A stretch of DNA of 64,000 nucleotides. Origin: JAIBJN01 sp963811635 (GTDB lineage: Bacteria; Actinomycetota; Thermoleophilia; Gaiellales; Gaiellaceae). The translations under genes and the position numbers were made by a program. This document shows, one piece after another, positions 53,704 to 62,809 of this stretch. The DNA lies in assembly GCA_963811635.1 (NCBI GenBank), contig CAWESB010000025.1, positions 1-64,000 on the forward strand, written 5' to 3'. Below the pieces are notes generated by a model. It made no database searches and was not told where the DNA came from. It worked only from the letters and a program-made list of their open reading frames with translations. Positions within the stretch are counted from its first letter, which is position 1; every line of letters starts with the position of its first letter.

Positions 53704-55287
53704 ATGCGGCTCCTGCGGCTTGCGCTGCTCCTCGGCGCGGTCGGTCTGGCCGTCGCCGCCGAATGGGTGTCGTATGAGCCAGGCGACGTCGGCCTCGTCG
53801 TGGCGGATGCCGTCGTCGGCCTCCTTCTCGTGACGTGCGGGGTCGTCGCCTGGGAGCGGCGAGGCGAGAGCCGCGTGGGGCCGCTGATGGTGCTCTCCGG
53901 CTACACGTGGTTCGCCGGCAACTTCTGGGCGCAGCTGCTCTACCTCCACCGCGGGCCCCTCGTCCACCTGCACATCTCGTATCCGACGGGCCGTCTCCGG
54001 CGGCGGCTTGCCCAGGCGACGGTCGCCGCCGCATACGTCGACGCGGTGGTGGAGCCGATCGCCCGCAACGACGTCGTCACGCTCGTCCTCGCCGGACTCG
54101 TCGCGGCTGCGGCCCTCGACGGCTTCCTCCGAGCTTCCGGAACCGCGCGCAGGGCCGGGGTCCCGGCCCTCGCCGCGGCGCTGGCGTTCGCCAGCGTCCT
54201 GGCGTTCGGAGCGGTGGAGCGGCTCGCCGGGTGGGACGCCGACCGGGCGTCCCTCTGGGCCTACGACATCGTGATCGCCTGCCTCGCCGTCGTTCTCCTC
54301 GTCGACCTCCTCCGCGGACGCTGGGCCGAGGCGGTCGTCGCCGACCTCGTCGTCGACCTGGGCAAGCGGGCGGACACGCTGACCCTCCGGGACGAGCTCG
54401 GTCGAGCGCTCGGCGACCGGTCGCTCGTCCTGGGCTACTGGCTGTCGGAGGAGGGGCGCTACGTCGACGACGCAGGCCGGCCGGTCGAGCTTCCTGAGCG
54501 TGGGGCCGGAAGAGCGGTGACGCCGATCGACCACGCAGGGCAGCCCGTCGCCGTTCTCGTCCACGACGAGGCTGTGCTCGAGGACCCCGCGCTGGTCGAG
54601 TCGGTCGCCTCGGCCGCGAGGATGGCGGTGTCGAACGCGCGCCTCCAGGCGGAGGTGCGGGCGCGAGTCCAGGAGCTTGCCGCGTCGCGCCGTCGGATCG
54701 TCGAGGCCGCGGACGCCCAGAGGCGCCGCCTCGAGCGGGAGCTCCGGGCCGGGGCAGAGCGTCGCCTCGCCGGCGTCGCCTCGATCCTCGACGAGACGCG
54801 AGCGGCGATCGACGGTCCCGCTGCGGCGACGCTCGCGGAGACGGAGGAGGAACTCCGGAGGGCACGTGCCGAGCTCAACGATTTCGCCCAGGGCATCCAT
54901 CCGAGCTCGCTGACCGAGGGCGGCCTGGCAGCGGCGCTTCCGGAACTGGCCCGGAGGGGTGGGGTGCCTGTAGAGCTCGATGTCTCGATCGGCCGGCTCG
55001 ACTCGACGATCGAGGCTGCTGTCTACTTCCTCTGCTCGGAGGCGCTGGCGAACGCGGTCAAGCACGCGGAGGCGACGAGGGTGACGATCCGCGTCTCCCG
55101 GTCCGGCGAGCGGCTGGTCGTCGAGATCGCCGACGACGGCGTGGGCGGCGCGGATCCCGCCCGAGGCTCCGGCCTCCGCGGCCTCGCCGATCGCATCGAA
55201 GCCCTGGGCGGCAGGCTCTCCGTGGAGAGCATGCCGCCAAGTGGCACTCGGCTCCTCGCCGAGATTCCGATCGACCCGCGGGTCTAG
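53704..55287 (+). CDS. NarL-type sensor kinase lacking the phospho-acceptor His
   Basis: A 527-residue membrane protein with about six helices in residues 3-220, a GAF-like middle region and a HisKA_3/HATPase end. The canonical RLERDLHDGAQQRL is here RLERELRAGAERRL, with Arg348 in place of His and Ala in place of the following Asp. The ATPase is intact: N box SEALANAVKHAEA, G1 IADDGVGGAD, G2 RGSGLRGLADR. So it can bind ATP but not autophosphorylate at the usual site. It resembles the kinase at 57274, which has the opposite defect. The end overlaps the convergent DctP-like gene by 4 nt. Confidence 0.88.
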   Translation: MRLLRLALLLGAVGLAVAAEWVSYEPGDVGLVVADAVVGLLLVTCGVVAWERRGESRVGPLMVLSGYTWFAGNFWAQLLYLHRGPLVHLHISYPTGRLRRRLAQATVAAAYVDAVVEPIARNDVVTLVLAGLVAAAALDGFLRASGTARRAGVPALAAALAFASVLAFGAVERLAGWDADRASLWAYDIVIACLAVVLLVDLLRGRWAEAVVADLVVDLGKRADTLTLRDELGRALGDRSLVLGYWLSEEGRYVDDAGRPVELPERGAGRAVTPIDHAGQPVAVLVHDEAVLEDPALVESVASAARMAVSNARLQAEVRARVQELAASRRRIVEAADAQRRRLERELRAGAERRLAGVASILDETRAAIDGPAAATLAETEEELRRARAELNDFAQGIHPSSLTEGGLAAALPELARRGGVPVELDVSIGRLDSTIEAAVYFLCSEALANAVKHAEATRVTIRVSRSGERLVVEIADDGVGGADPARGSGLRGLADRIEALGGRLSVESMPPSGTRLLAEIPIDPRV

Positions 55288-57110
55288 TCGACCCGCGTCC
55301 AGGGCTTCGCACTGAAGTTCTCGGGCGAGACTGCTCCCTCGACCGGGCCCAGTGTGAGCTTGTCGCGGTACAGGCTCCAGGTGTAGGTGAAGACCTCACC
55401 GGTCTTCTCAGACGAATTGTTCGGGGCGACGCCGCCGTAGTCCTCGACCGTGAACTCGACGATGTTGTCGCGGACGACATACGTGCCCTTCGTCCACCGG
55501 TCGGAGGCCCCGTTCTTTTGGGTCATCTCGAAGCGGCCGCCGTCGAGAACCCAGCGATGCTCGCCGTAGTTCTCGACCACGATCTCGGACGAACCGAAGG
55601 CTTTGAAATCCGCAAGCGTCGTCGTGAACTCGTACACGCCATCGATCGCGGTCGCCTCCGCGCCGTCCACCCGTACCCAGGGATTCGAGCCCCAGACCAC
55701 GGTGAATGGACTTGCTCCGCCCGCGGCCGGCGTACAGGACGGCCCCTCGCACGAGCCAACGTTCGTGAACCTGAGCCGCGTTCCGTCGAGCGACCACTGT
55801 GCAGTGACGGTGTCCGAGTTGCTCTTGGCCTCGATCTGGTCGCGGAAGACGCTGTAGCTCGCCCGGAACCCGATCTCGTAGTCGGGGGGATCGAGGATGG
55901 TCAGCTCGCCGTCCTCGAAGACCATCCTGAACACGCCGACCCCGTACGGCGGGAGCCCCTGCTCGTTCCAATCCGCCTCGGTCACCATGGTCTCGTACGT
56001 GCCCTCCGGAATGGCCGCTCCGGACGCTGACTTCCCGTCCTCGGAGTCGGGGGCGCACTCAGGCGCCTCCGCGGAAGCAGCGATCTCGGTCTTGAGGTCG
56101 GTGATCGCCGCGACGTACGACTCGGTGTCCGGATCGTTCCTGAGATCCCTGTACACGGGCTCGAGTGCGCTCCGAAGCTCGGCAAGATCTCCCTCCGAAG
56201 CGGCGGCGAAGGTCAGGCCGCGGCGGCAGAGGATCGGCCAGGCCTCCTCGTCCTCCGCGCGCGAAGCCGCGAGCGCCTGGGGAGCCGCAGCGGTGGCAGC
56301 CTCGCTGAGGGCGGACTGCTGCTCCGGCGTGAGCGACGCGAAGACCTCCTTGTCCATGACGATCACGAGCGGGCGGGGCCAGAGGTTCAGGTTCGCGGTT
56401 ACGTACTTCGCGCCCTCGTCGTAGGAGTTGCCCCAGATCGAGCCGAGCTGCTGCTCGTAGGCGTCGAGCCCGTCGAGCTTTGCTCCGGAGGGCACAAGTC
56501 GGGGCGTGGCGCCGAGAGCGCGCAGGGACGCATCGGCGACGGCCGAGTCCTGAAGTCCGACCACCTCGCCCTCGAAGTCGGCCGGGCCGACGAAGGGCTT
56601 GGACACGCCGAGCACCTTGCGCATCGGGCCCGGTAGCACGCCGATCCCGACGAGGTCGAGCTCGCCGACGCCCTCCAGCATCTGCTCGGGGATCCCCTGC
56701 TCGAAGACCTTCGCCTGAAGGTCGTAGCTGTCGATGAGGAGCGGTGCGACCAGTGCCTGGAAGCTCATCACCCCTGCCCGGTCGAAGGCGCGGGCGCCCA
56801 CCCAGGCCAGGTCGACCTTGCCGGCCTTCACGTCGTCCAGAGTCCTGACCTCATAGTGTGGGTCACCAGCACGCCATCCGTTCTCGAACTCGATCGTCAG
56901 CGTCCCGTCCGAGAGCCGGCCGACCTGCTCGGCCCAGCTGGTCAGCTGGGCGGGAGGTTCGCCGAGCACGTTGGCCAGAGTGAGGACGCGCGGCTTGCCC
57001 TTGTCCGTCCCGCCGGCCTTGTCGCTCCCAGAGCCGCCGCACGCGACCAGGGGAAGCACAAACGCTGCGAGCACCGCTGCAACCGCCCATCGGAATCGTT
57101 TCGTCAGCAT
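55284..57110 (-). CDS. DctP-like solute-binding lipoprotein with C-terminal tandem beta-domain extension
   Basis: A 608-residue lipoprotein from ATG 57110 (signal AAVLAAFVLPLVACGGSGS). Residues 40-340 are a TRAP-type (DctP) substrate-binding domain (DDVKAGKVDLAWVGARAFDR, FVGPADFEGEVVGLQDS, PRPLVIVMDKEVF). No TRAP membrane subunits are nearby. From about residue 365 two related beta-rich modules follow (IPEGTYETMVTEADWNEQG and GVYEFTTTLADFKAFGSSE), each ending in a WSL- or RFEM-type strand with a Cys pair in one. It lies between two reciprocal kinases and may be a ligand receptor rather than part of a transporter. Confidence 0.78.
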   Translation of the reverse strand: MLTKRFRWAVAAVLAAFVLPLVACGGSGSDKAGGTDKGKPRVLTLANVLGEPPAQLTSWAEQVGRLSDGTLTIEFENGWRAGDPHYEVRTLDDVKAGKVDLAWVGARAFDRAGVMSFQALVAPLLIDSYDLQAKVFEQGIPEQMLEGVGELDLVGIGVLPGPMRKVLGVSKPFVGPADFEGEVVGLQDSAVADASLRALGATPRLVPSGAKLDGLDAYEQQLGSIWGNSYDEGAKYVTANLNLWPRPLVIVMDKEVFASLTPEQQSALSEAATAAAPQALAASRAEDEEAWPILCRRGLTFAAASEGDLAELRSALEPVYRDLRNDPDTESYVAAITDLKTEIAASAEAPECAPDSEDGKSASGAAIPEGTYETMVTEADWNEQGLPPYGVGVFRMVFEDGELTILDPPDYEIGFRASYSVFRDQIEAKSNSDTVTAQWSLDGTRLRFTNVGSCEGPSCTPAAGGASPFTVVWGSNPWVRVDGAEATAIDGVYEFTTTLADFKAFGSSEIVVENYGEHRWVLDGGRFEMTQKNGASDRWTKGTYVVRDNIVEFTVEDYGGVAPNNSSEKTGEVFTYTWSLYRDKLTLGPVEGAVSPENFSAKPWTRVD

Positions 57111-57273
57111 CGCCGTGCACCTCCATTGTGGGTGCCTTCGACGGTATGGCTGCACTGCTCCGCATACATCGGTGCGTTCCCTCGATCCGTGGCCCCCAGC
57201 ATGGGGCTACCCCTCGTTCCGCGCAAGGGCAGACACGGAAGGTCTGGCGCCAACGCTGTGCGACGATTGGCAC

Positions 57274-58980
57274 ATGCTGCTTCGGTATGCGCTCTGGCCG
57301 GCCGGGCTTGCGCTCGGCGCCTTCTCGCTCGCGCTCGCGCGAGCCGAGCCTGATTTCTCGTTTGCAGGGGACTCCCTCGAGGGCGCGGTCGCTCTGCTGG
57401 GCGCCGGCTGGGCGCTCCTCGCGTGCGGGCTCGTGTTCTGGAGCAGGCGCCCGAGGAACGGAGTCGGCCCGCTCTTGGTTGCCGCGGGCTCTGCCTGGTT
57501 TCTCGCCGAGTGGGACACCCCCGGCGTCGGCTCGGCCGTCGTCTTCACGACCGGCCTGGTCTTTTTCGCAGCGTGTCCGCCGCTCGCAGCCTGGGCGATG
57601 CTTGCCTACCCCGGGGGCCGGCTGGAGTCCTGGGAGGAGCGAGTCGCCGTAGCGCTTGCCGTCGCCGGCGCCGTGCTTGTGCTGGGCCTGCTGCCGGCTC
57701 TCTTCTTCGACCCTGCGACGTTCGGCTGCGTCCAGTGCCCGAACAATCTCCTGCTCGTCGCCGACGAGCCCGGTCGCTACAACGATCTCAGCCGGTTCGG
57801 CGTCCATCTCGGCCTTGCCTGGTCCCTTCTCCTGATCGTGGTCGTCGCGTGGAGGGTTGCGCGCTCGAGCAGGACGAGGCAGCGCGTCGTCGCGCCGGTC
57901 GTCGTCGCCGGCTGCGTCTACCTCGTCCTCGTCGCGGCGACGTTCGTCACGAGTCTCGACCGTGGGTTCGTCGGGAGCGGCGAGCTCGAGCGACGGCTCT
58001 GGCTCGCCCAGGCGACTTCGCTGGCCGCCTTCGCGGCCGCCGTCGCATGGGGCCTGCTTCGGGCTCGCCGCACGCGCTCGTCCCTTGCGCGCCTCGTCGT
58101 CGAGCTCGGCGAGTCGGCTCCCCCAGGCGGCTTGCGGGACGGGCTCGCCGAGGCGCTGGCCGACTCGCAGCTCGAGCTCGCCTATCCGGTCGGCGAGGGC
58201 CGCTACGCGGACGCGCGCGGGCGGCCGGTCGACCCCGCTCCGGTGGACGGGCGCTCGGCGACACCCCTGGTCCGTGAGGGCCGGCCCGTCGCGGTGATCC
58301 TTCACCGATCCGACCTCCTCGACAACCCCGAGCTCATCGAGGAGGTCACGTCGGCGGCTCGCCTCGCGCTCGAGAACGAGCGCCTCCAGGCGGAGGCGCG
58401 GGCTCAGCTGGAGGATCTTCGCTCGTCGCGCACCCGCATCATCGAAGCGGGCGACGCCGAGCGCCGACGGCTCGAGCGTGATCTCCACGACGGCGCCCAG
58501 CAGCGTCTCGTCGGGCTCTCGCTCGCGCTGCGTCTGATGCGCGGCCAGCTCGGGGCGAATCGCGAGTTCGTGAGTCGTATCGACGAGGCCGAAGCCGAGC
58601 TCGGCCGCGCGGTCGCCGAGCTGCGGGAGCTCGCGCATGGCATCCATCCGGCCGTTCTCAGCGACGAAGGCTTGGCGGCCGCCGTCGAGGCCCTTGCAGA
58701 GGAAGCCCCGCTCCGCATCAGCGGCCTGCCGCAGGAGCGGTTCTCCCCGCCGGTCGAGACCGCGGCGTACCTCGTGGTCGCCGAGGCCGCGAAGACCGGC
58801 GCCGTCCGCGTGAGTGCCCGGAGGCTGGATGGCGTGCTGGTCGTCGACGTCGAAGCGGAAACAGAGCCCGACGAGCTCCTCGACCTGGAGGACCGGGTCG
58901 GTGCGTTGGACGGCCGCCTCGGCGTCGAGCGGGCCGCCGACGGCGGAGTCAGAATCCGCGCGGAGATCCCATGCGGCTAG
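57274..58980 (+). CDS. NarL-type sensor kinase with acceptor His but degenerate ATPase
   Basis: A 568-residue membrane protein from ATG 57274 (in frame upstream sequence is not family-like). Eight or so hydrophobic helices lie in residues 1-275, with an outside CVQCPNN segment. The DHp helix is canonical: RLERDLHDGAQQRLVGLS, His405. In the ATPase region the N box reads VVAEAAKTGAVRVS with no Asn, the G1 DDGxGG is replaced by VEAETEPDELL, and the GxGLxGM box by LEDRVGALDGR. Strand order and end (VRIRAEIPCG) still align, so this is substitution, not frameshift. It overlaps the LuxR-type regulator gene by 10 nt. Confidence 0.88.
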   Translation: MLLRYALWPAGLALGAFSLALARAEPDFSFAGDSLEGAVALLGAGWALLACGLVFWSRRPRNGVGPLLVAAGSAWFLAEWDTPGVGSAVVFTTGLVFFAACPPLAAWAMLAYPGGRLESWEERVAVALAVAGAVLVLGLLPALFFDPATFGCVQCPNNLLLVADEPGRYNDLSRFGVHLGLAWSLLLIVVVAWRVARSSRTRQRVVAPVVVAGCVYLVLVAATFVTSLDRGFVGSGELERRLWLAQATSLAAFAAAVAWGLLRARRTRSSLARLVVELGESAPPGGLRDGLAEALADSQLELAYPVGEGRYADARGRPVDPAPVDGRSATPLVREGRPVAVILHRSDLLDNPELIEEVTSAARLALENERLQAEARAQLEDLRSSRTRIIEAGDAERRRLERDLHDGAQQRLVGLSLALRLMRGQLGANREFVSRIDEAEAELGRAVAELRELAHGIHPAVLSDEGLAAAVEALAEEAPLRISGLPQERFSPPVETAAYLVVAEAAKTGAVRVSARRLDGVLVVDVEAETEPDELLDLEDRVGALDGRLGVERAADGGVRIRAEIPCG

Positions 58981-59630
58981 TGGTCGCCGACGATTCGATG
59001 CTTCTGCGGGAGGGCCTGGTGCGCCTCCTCGCCGACGCGGGCTTCGACGTGGTCGGGAAGGCCGAGAACGCCGTCGAGCTCCTGCGCCGGGTCGAGCTCA
59101 CCCGCCCTGACGTCGCCATCGTCGACATCAAGATGCCGCCGACGCATACGGACGAAGGGATCGCCGCGGCGCAGGAGATTCGCCGCGCGCATCCGCGGGT
59201 CGGCGTGCTCGTGCTCTCGCAGTACCTCGAATCGCGCTACGCGATGCGGCTGCTCGAGGACGCGCCCGACCGCGTCGGCTACCTGCTCAAGGACCGCGTC
59301 TCGGACATCGCCGTCCTCGCCGACGTCCTCAAGCGCATCGATGAGGGCGAGTGCGTCATCGATCCGACGATCGTCTCGCGGCTCCTGAAGCGCCCGCGAG
59401 AGCAGGGACCGCTGGACGAGCTGACCGAGCGGGAGCGCGAGGTGCTCGGCCTCATGGCCGAGGGGCGCTCGAACGGGGCGATTTGCCAGACGCTCTTCCT
59501 GAGCCCGAAGACGGTCGAGGCGAACGTGCGCCAGATCTTCCGGAAGCTCGGCCTGCAGCAGTCACCGGACGACCACCGCCGCGTGCTGGCGGTACTCGCC
59601 TACCTGCGCGCGGGCCCGGCGTCGACCTAG
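58971..59630 (+). CDS. NarL/LuxR-family response regulator
   Basis: A 219-residue regulator. The receiver (LVVADDSMLLREGLVRLL, VAIVDIKMPPTHTD, YLLKDRVSDI) has phospho-Asp near residue 53 and is followed by a LuxR helix-turn-helix (ELTEREREVLGLMAEGRSNG, LFLSPKTVEANVRQIFRKLG). Overlap with the kinase gene suggests a dedicated pair. The same receiver type, without the HTH, is fused to the cyclase at 33379. Confidence 0.93.
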   Translation: MRLVVADDSMLLREGLVRLLADAGFDVVGKAENAVELLRRVELTRPDVAIVDIKMPPTHTDEGIAAAQEIRRAHPRVGVLVLSQYLESRYAMRLLEDAPDRVGYLLKDRVSDIAVLADVLKRIDEGECVIDPTIVSRLLKRPREQGPLDELTEREREVLGLMAEGRSNGAICQTLFLSPKTVEANVRQIFRKLGLQQSPDDHRRVLAVLAYLRAGPAST

Positions 59631-59683
59631 CTCCTCCGCCGACCCAGGGTCAGGTGGTCGACACGAAACCGGCTGCGGCCTCC

Positions 59684-60331
59684 TCAGCCCAAGCGTCGCC
59701 AAAGCGGATTGCTCCGAGCTGCGCGAATTCCCGCAGCCCAGCCCGGTGCCCGCCCATGGGGCGGAAGGGCGACGTCCTCGACCGGCAGGCCGGCGCGCGC
59801 AATCAGCCAGGAGATGACCGAGTTCGAGTTCCACATGTCGCCCGTTTGGAGCTCGTCTCGCCCCCACACGAGCGAAGGGACAGTGGGTACGAGCTCGAGC
59901 AGGCGGTGAGCGGTCTCCGGATCATCAGTCACGCGCACGGGGCTGGCGACCGCTTCGTCGACGTCTGGGATCGCTCCGCCCGACCAGCACCGAACCTCGT
60001 AGCGGAAAAGTCGAAGGACGCCTGCTAAGCGGCTGCCGACAGGGCCTTCGGCGACGACGCCGCGGCGCGCGTGCCACGCATCGGGCGACGGTGCAACTTC
60101 GATGACGAAGAAGCCGTCGCCGAGGCTCACCTCGAGACCGGCATGGTAGAGGTCGAGCGGCTGGCGGCGTTCGAATGCGGCGCTCAGCGCTTCGTACGCC
60201 TTTCCGTTGAAGCGCACGAGGCGACTGCCGCTCGGCGCCCCGGCTCCCAGCGGTAACCAATAGAGGTCAACGGCTGCCGGACTGAGCTCCAGCCAAAGAC
60301 CGCGTCGAGCCGATGTCGTGGCGACGTTCAT
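59684..60331 (-). CDS. Hypothetical protein, 215 aa
   Basis: From ATG 60331, a soluble protein without signal peptide. Recognisable stretches are LELSPAAVDLYWLPLGAG, RRQPLDLYHAGLEVSLG, YEVRCWSGGAIPD and the C-terminal WNSNSVISWLIARAG. A His in LYHAGLEV and Cys in VRCWSGG would suit an NlpC-like fold, but this is only an impression. It follows the SRPBCC gene on the same strand by 40 nt. Confidence 0.55.
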   Translation of the reverse strand: MNVATTSARRGLWLELSPAAVDLYWLPLGAGAPSGSRLVRFNGKAYEALSAAFERRQPLDLYHAGLEVSLGDGFFVIEVAPSPDAWHARRGVVAEGPVGSRLAGVLRLFRYEVRCWSGGAIPDVDEAVASPVRVTDDPETAHRLLELVPTVPSLVWGRDELQTGDMWNSNSVISWLIARAGLPVEDVALPPHGRAPGWAAGIRAARSNPLWRRLG

Positions 60332-60371
60332 TGAGTCGCGGGCAGGCTCGATGTCTCCCCGGCGATCCGCA

Positions 60372-61142
60372 TCATCGCTCTCGGATTGGGTGGGCGCCGA
60401 CCTTCGATCCTCCGACCTCGCCCCCGGGCGACCTCGCGCCAGCGCTTCGCTCGGCTCGGCATTTGATCCCGCGAAGCATGCCCGAGACGTTGACGAAATC
60501 AGCGGGACCCAGGACGAGCTCCGCGAACGGTCGTGCCCGGCCCGGCGTGTATGTCGCTCGCGCGCGGATCAACAGCCGCGTCCTGCCGCCTTGACACTCG
60601 CGGAGCACAAAAGCCCAGCTGAAGTCGATCGTTCGGATTGGCTTGATCACGTGCCGCGTCGAGTGGAGAACGAGCGCGCACGGCGCATCGATTTGGGCAA
60701 CCGTGAAATAGACGGACCAGTCGGCGCTGTCGGGCACGCGGTCGCCCACTTCGAGATGCTGAAGCTCGGGCCGCAGCTCTTCCGCGCTCCGCTCCCAGAT
60801 TCCGAAGGTGAGACGATCGAGCACGTACGGCGTGTACCAGCCTGCGCGGTGAGTCGGAAAGCCCATCTGCACGATCCACGGCCAGACCGCTTCGACGGGC
60901 GCGTCGATAGTAATCGCGCGTGTCGACTCCCACATCGGATGCGTGACGAGCTCGTCCCCGGGCAGGACGGCATCCGTCTCCTCGTCCGTTGCTCCCGAAC
61001 GCCTGCCGATGCGATGTACGAGGTAGGCGGCCACTGCCGCTGCCGCGCCCGCCACCGTCAGTTCGACCGCACTGGGTTGCGGTCGGCTCGGACGGGACGC
61101 CAGCACGAGGAGGACGCGCCGCCCTCGGATTCGCTTGTTCAT
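60372..61142 (-). CDS. SRPBCC-family protein with N-terminal membrane helix
   Basis: About 256 residues. ATG 61142 gives a basic start and a membrane-like helix (VELTVAGAAAAVAAYLVH); an ATG at 61199 is possible. The START/polyketide-cyclase-like domain begins TRAITIDAPVEAVWPWIVQMG and continues RAGWYTPYVLDRL, DWSVYFTVAQID and FVLRECQGGRTRLLIRARA. Such domains bind hydrophobic ligands. Similar DUF2867-like proteins carry a PxGRARPFAEL end, as here (TPGRARPFAELVLG). Confidence 0.7.
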   Translation of the reverse strand: MNKRIRGRRVLLVLASRPSRPQPSAVELTVAGAAAAVAAYLVHRIGRRSGATDEETDAVLPGDELVTHPMWESTRAITIDAPVEAVWPWIVQMGFPTHRAGWYTPYVLDRLTFGIWERSAEELRPELQHLEVGDRVPDSADWSVYFTVAQIDAPCALVLHSTRHVIKPIRTIDFSWAFVLRECQGGRTRLLIRARATYTPGRARPFAELVLGPADFVNVSGMLRGIKCRAERSAGARSPGGEVGGSKVGAHPIRER

Positions 61143-61253
61143 TATCAACTTCACGTTGCTCTCCAGGTCAGCCTTCCAACTCTGGCAAGTGGCCCACATC
61201 AGTGCGAACGCAGATCGACCTTGCGGACAAACCCTGAACGACGACTGGCTCGG

Positions 61254-61610
61254 CTAGCCCTTCGGGACCAGCGGGCTCGGGTGGGTCGGCTGGTAGAGGC
61301 CGAGCTCTGATCCTCCGGGGAGGGCGATCGCCGTTACCAGCCCGAAGCTCTCCTCGCTGATCGGACGCGCGAGCTCGACGCCCTTGGCCTTCAGCTTCCG
61401 GGCCTCCTCGTGGACGTCGTCGCACATGAGGTAGAGCTCGAAGTGGGGCAGCTCATCCCCTGGGTGGGCGGCGATCTCGGCGGGAGGGAGCGCGAAGATC
61501 AGCCAACCGCTTCCGGCATCGACGTAGGGGAGGCCGAGCACGTCTCGGAAGAACGCGCGTGTCGCCTCGGCGTCGCTGTTGAACACGACTGCGTGGACTC
61601 CGGTGATCAT
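61254..61610 (-). CDS. VOC-superfamily protein
   Basis: A 118-residue protein from ATG 61610: ITGVHAVVFNSDAEATRAFF, LPYVDAGSGWLIFALPPAE, HFELYLMCDDVHEEARKL and GGSELGLYQP. This is one VOC half-module with His and Glu positions kept (VHAVVF, HFELYL, LGLYQP less certain). The substrate is unknown. Upstream 61611-61763 has no supported gene. Confidence 0.83.
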   Translation of the reverse strand: MITGVHAVVFNSDAEATRAFFRDVLGLPYVDAGSGWLIFALPPAEIAAHPGDELPHFELYLMCDDVHEEARKLKAKGVELARPISEESFGLVTAIALPGGSELGLYQPTHPSPLVPKG

Positions 61611-61763
61611 GGCTGCAACGCTAGCCGGGCTCCGGGTGGAGCCGACTGAAAATCTTGCCGCTAAGGCGCAAGAATATTGCGCCATATGGCCCGCCCGCCT
61701 CTCGACGAGATCGACCATGAGCTGCACGGCCGCCGATTGACCCCTCGGCGCCGGCCGTGACGC

Positions 61764-62624
61764 CTACTCGGCGGATGATCCCGCGACGAACAACTCGTGC
61801 TCCCGCTCCAGACCCTTGAGGCGGTATCGCCCGCGCGACTCGAATGCCAGCCCCGCGGCGCCCTCGGCTAGGTCGCGTGTGGTGCCGGACACGAGCACCT
61901 CGCCCGAGCCCGCCTCCGCCAGGATGCGAGCGGCGGCGTGGACGGCTACACCCCGGACACGCTCGCCGACCAGTGCCACCTCGCCGCTGTGAATGCCGAC
62001 GCGGATGGCGACGCGGATAGCCGCCAGGGCGCCAACGATCTCCAGTCCGCAGCGGATCGCGCGCTCGGCGCCGTCGAACACGATGAGAAACGAATCCCCT
62101 GCGGTCTCGACCTCCCGGCCGCCGAAGCGGACCAGTACGGTGCGGACGACGTCCTCGTGCATTGCCACGGTGTGATTCCAGGCCGCGTCACCTTCCTTTC
62201 GCGCGTGAACCGTGGAGTCGACGATGTCGGTGAACAAGATGGTGGCCATTACGCGTGCGCCCTCGCCCGGCGGCGTGTCGAATCCGGCGCCCCCGGCCCA
62301 GTCGACCATCACCAGCTCCTCGTCGCCCTCGACCCAGGTGACGTGGCCGGGTGGCAAGTCGAACACCTGGTTAGGCCCGATGACAACCTCCTCGCCCTCG
62401 TCGGTCCGGATGCCCATCCGTCCACTGAGGACCACACCGCGGTGATACAGCTCGCACGAGGCACCGCCGACCAACGGCTGGGCGTGTGCCTCCCAGCTCC
62501 AGCCCGGCTGCAGGACATGGCGGGTGACCACCGTTCCGGCCAGGCGCACCTGGGAACTTGCACCCAGGGGATTCGTCAGCACCGCCTCGGGCTCGCTGAG
62601 GTCGCGGACCTCGACCGGGCTCAC
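61764..62624 (-). CDS. Cupin-class III nucleotidyl cyclase fusion
   Basis: A 286-residue protein from GTG 62624 behind GGGGAGG. Residues 30-105 are a cupin-like barrel (VVTRHVLQPGWSWEAHAQPL, CELYHRGVVLSGRMGIRTD, VFDLPPGHVTWVEGDE). Residues 120-280 are a class III cyclase domain (MATILFTDIVDSTVHARK, VETAGDSFLIVFD with both metal Asp, RVGIHSGEVALVG, VHAAARILAEAG). His replaces the usual Asn, as in the cyclase at 33379. A cupin in place of HAMP/GAF as the sensor is uncommon. It is divergent from another cyclase gene. Confidence 0.85.
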   Translation of the reverse strand: MSPVEVRDLSEPEAVLTNPLGASSQVRLAGTVVTRHVLQPGWSWEAHAQPLVGGASCELYHRGVVLSGRMGIRTDEGEEVVIGPNQVFDLPPGHVTWVEGDEELVMVDWAGGAGFDTPPGEGARVMATILFTDIVDSTVHARKEGDAAWNHTVAMHEDVVRTVLVRFGGREVETAGDSFLIVFDGAERAIRCGLEIVGALAAIRVAIRVGIHSGEVALVGERVRGVAVHAAARILAEAGSGEVLVSGTTRDLAEGAAGLAFESRGRYRLKGLEREHELFVAGSSAE

Positions 62625-62809
62625 GGTGATCCTCCCCGCCGGGACTCCGAGCCCCCGTGCATCACATCGAGACGGTAGCGCTTCGGACGCTCGGGAGTAG
62701 ATGTAGCGTGCGGCAGACCTCTGGGCCGTCGCAATTTCGCGAGTGCGCCGAGAACCCGGTTTCCCTCTTCCGCCCAGCGGGCAGGAATTCGTTGCTGAGG
62801 CCGGAGCGA

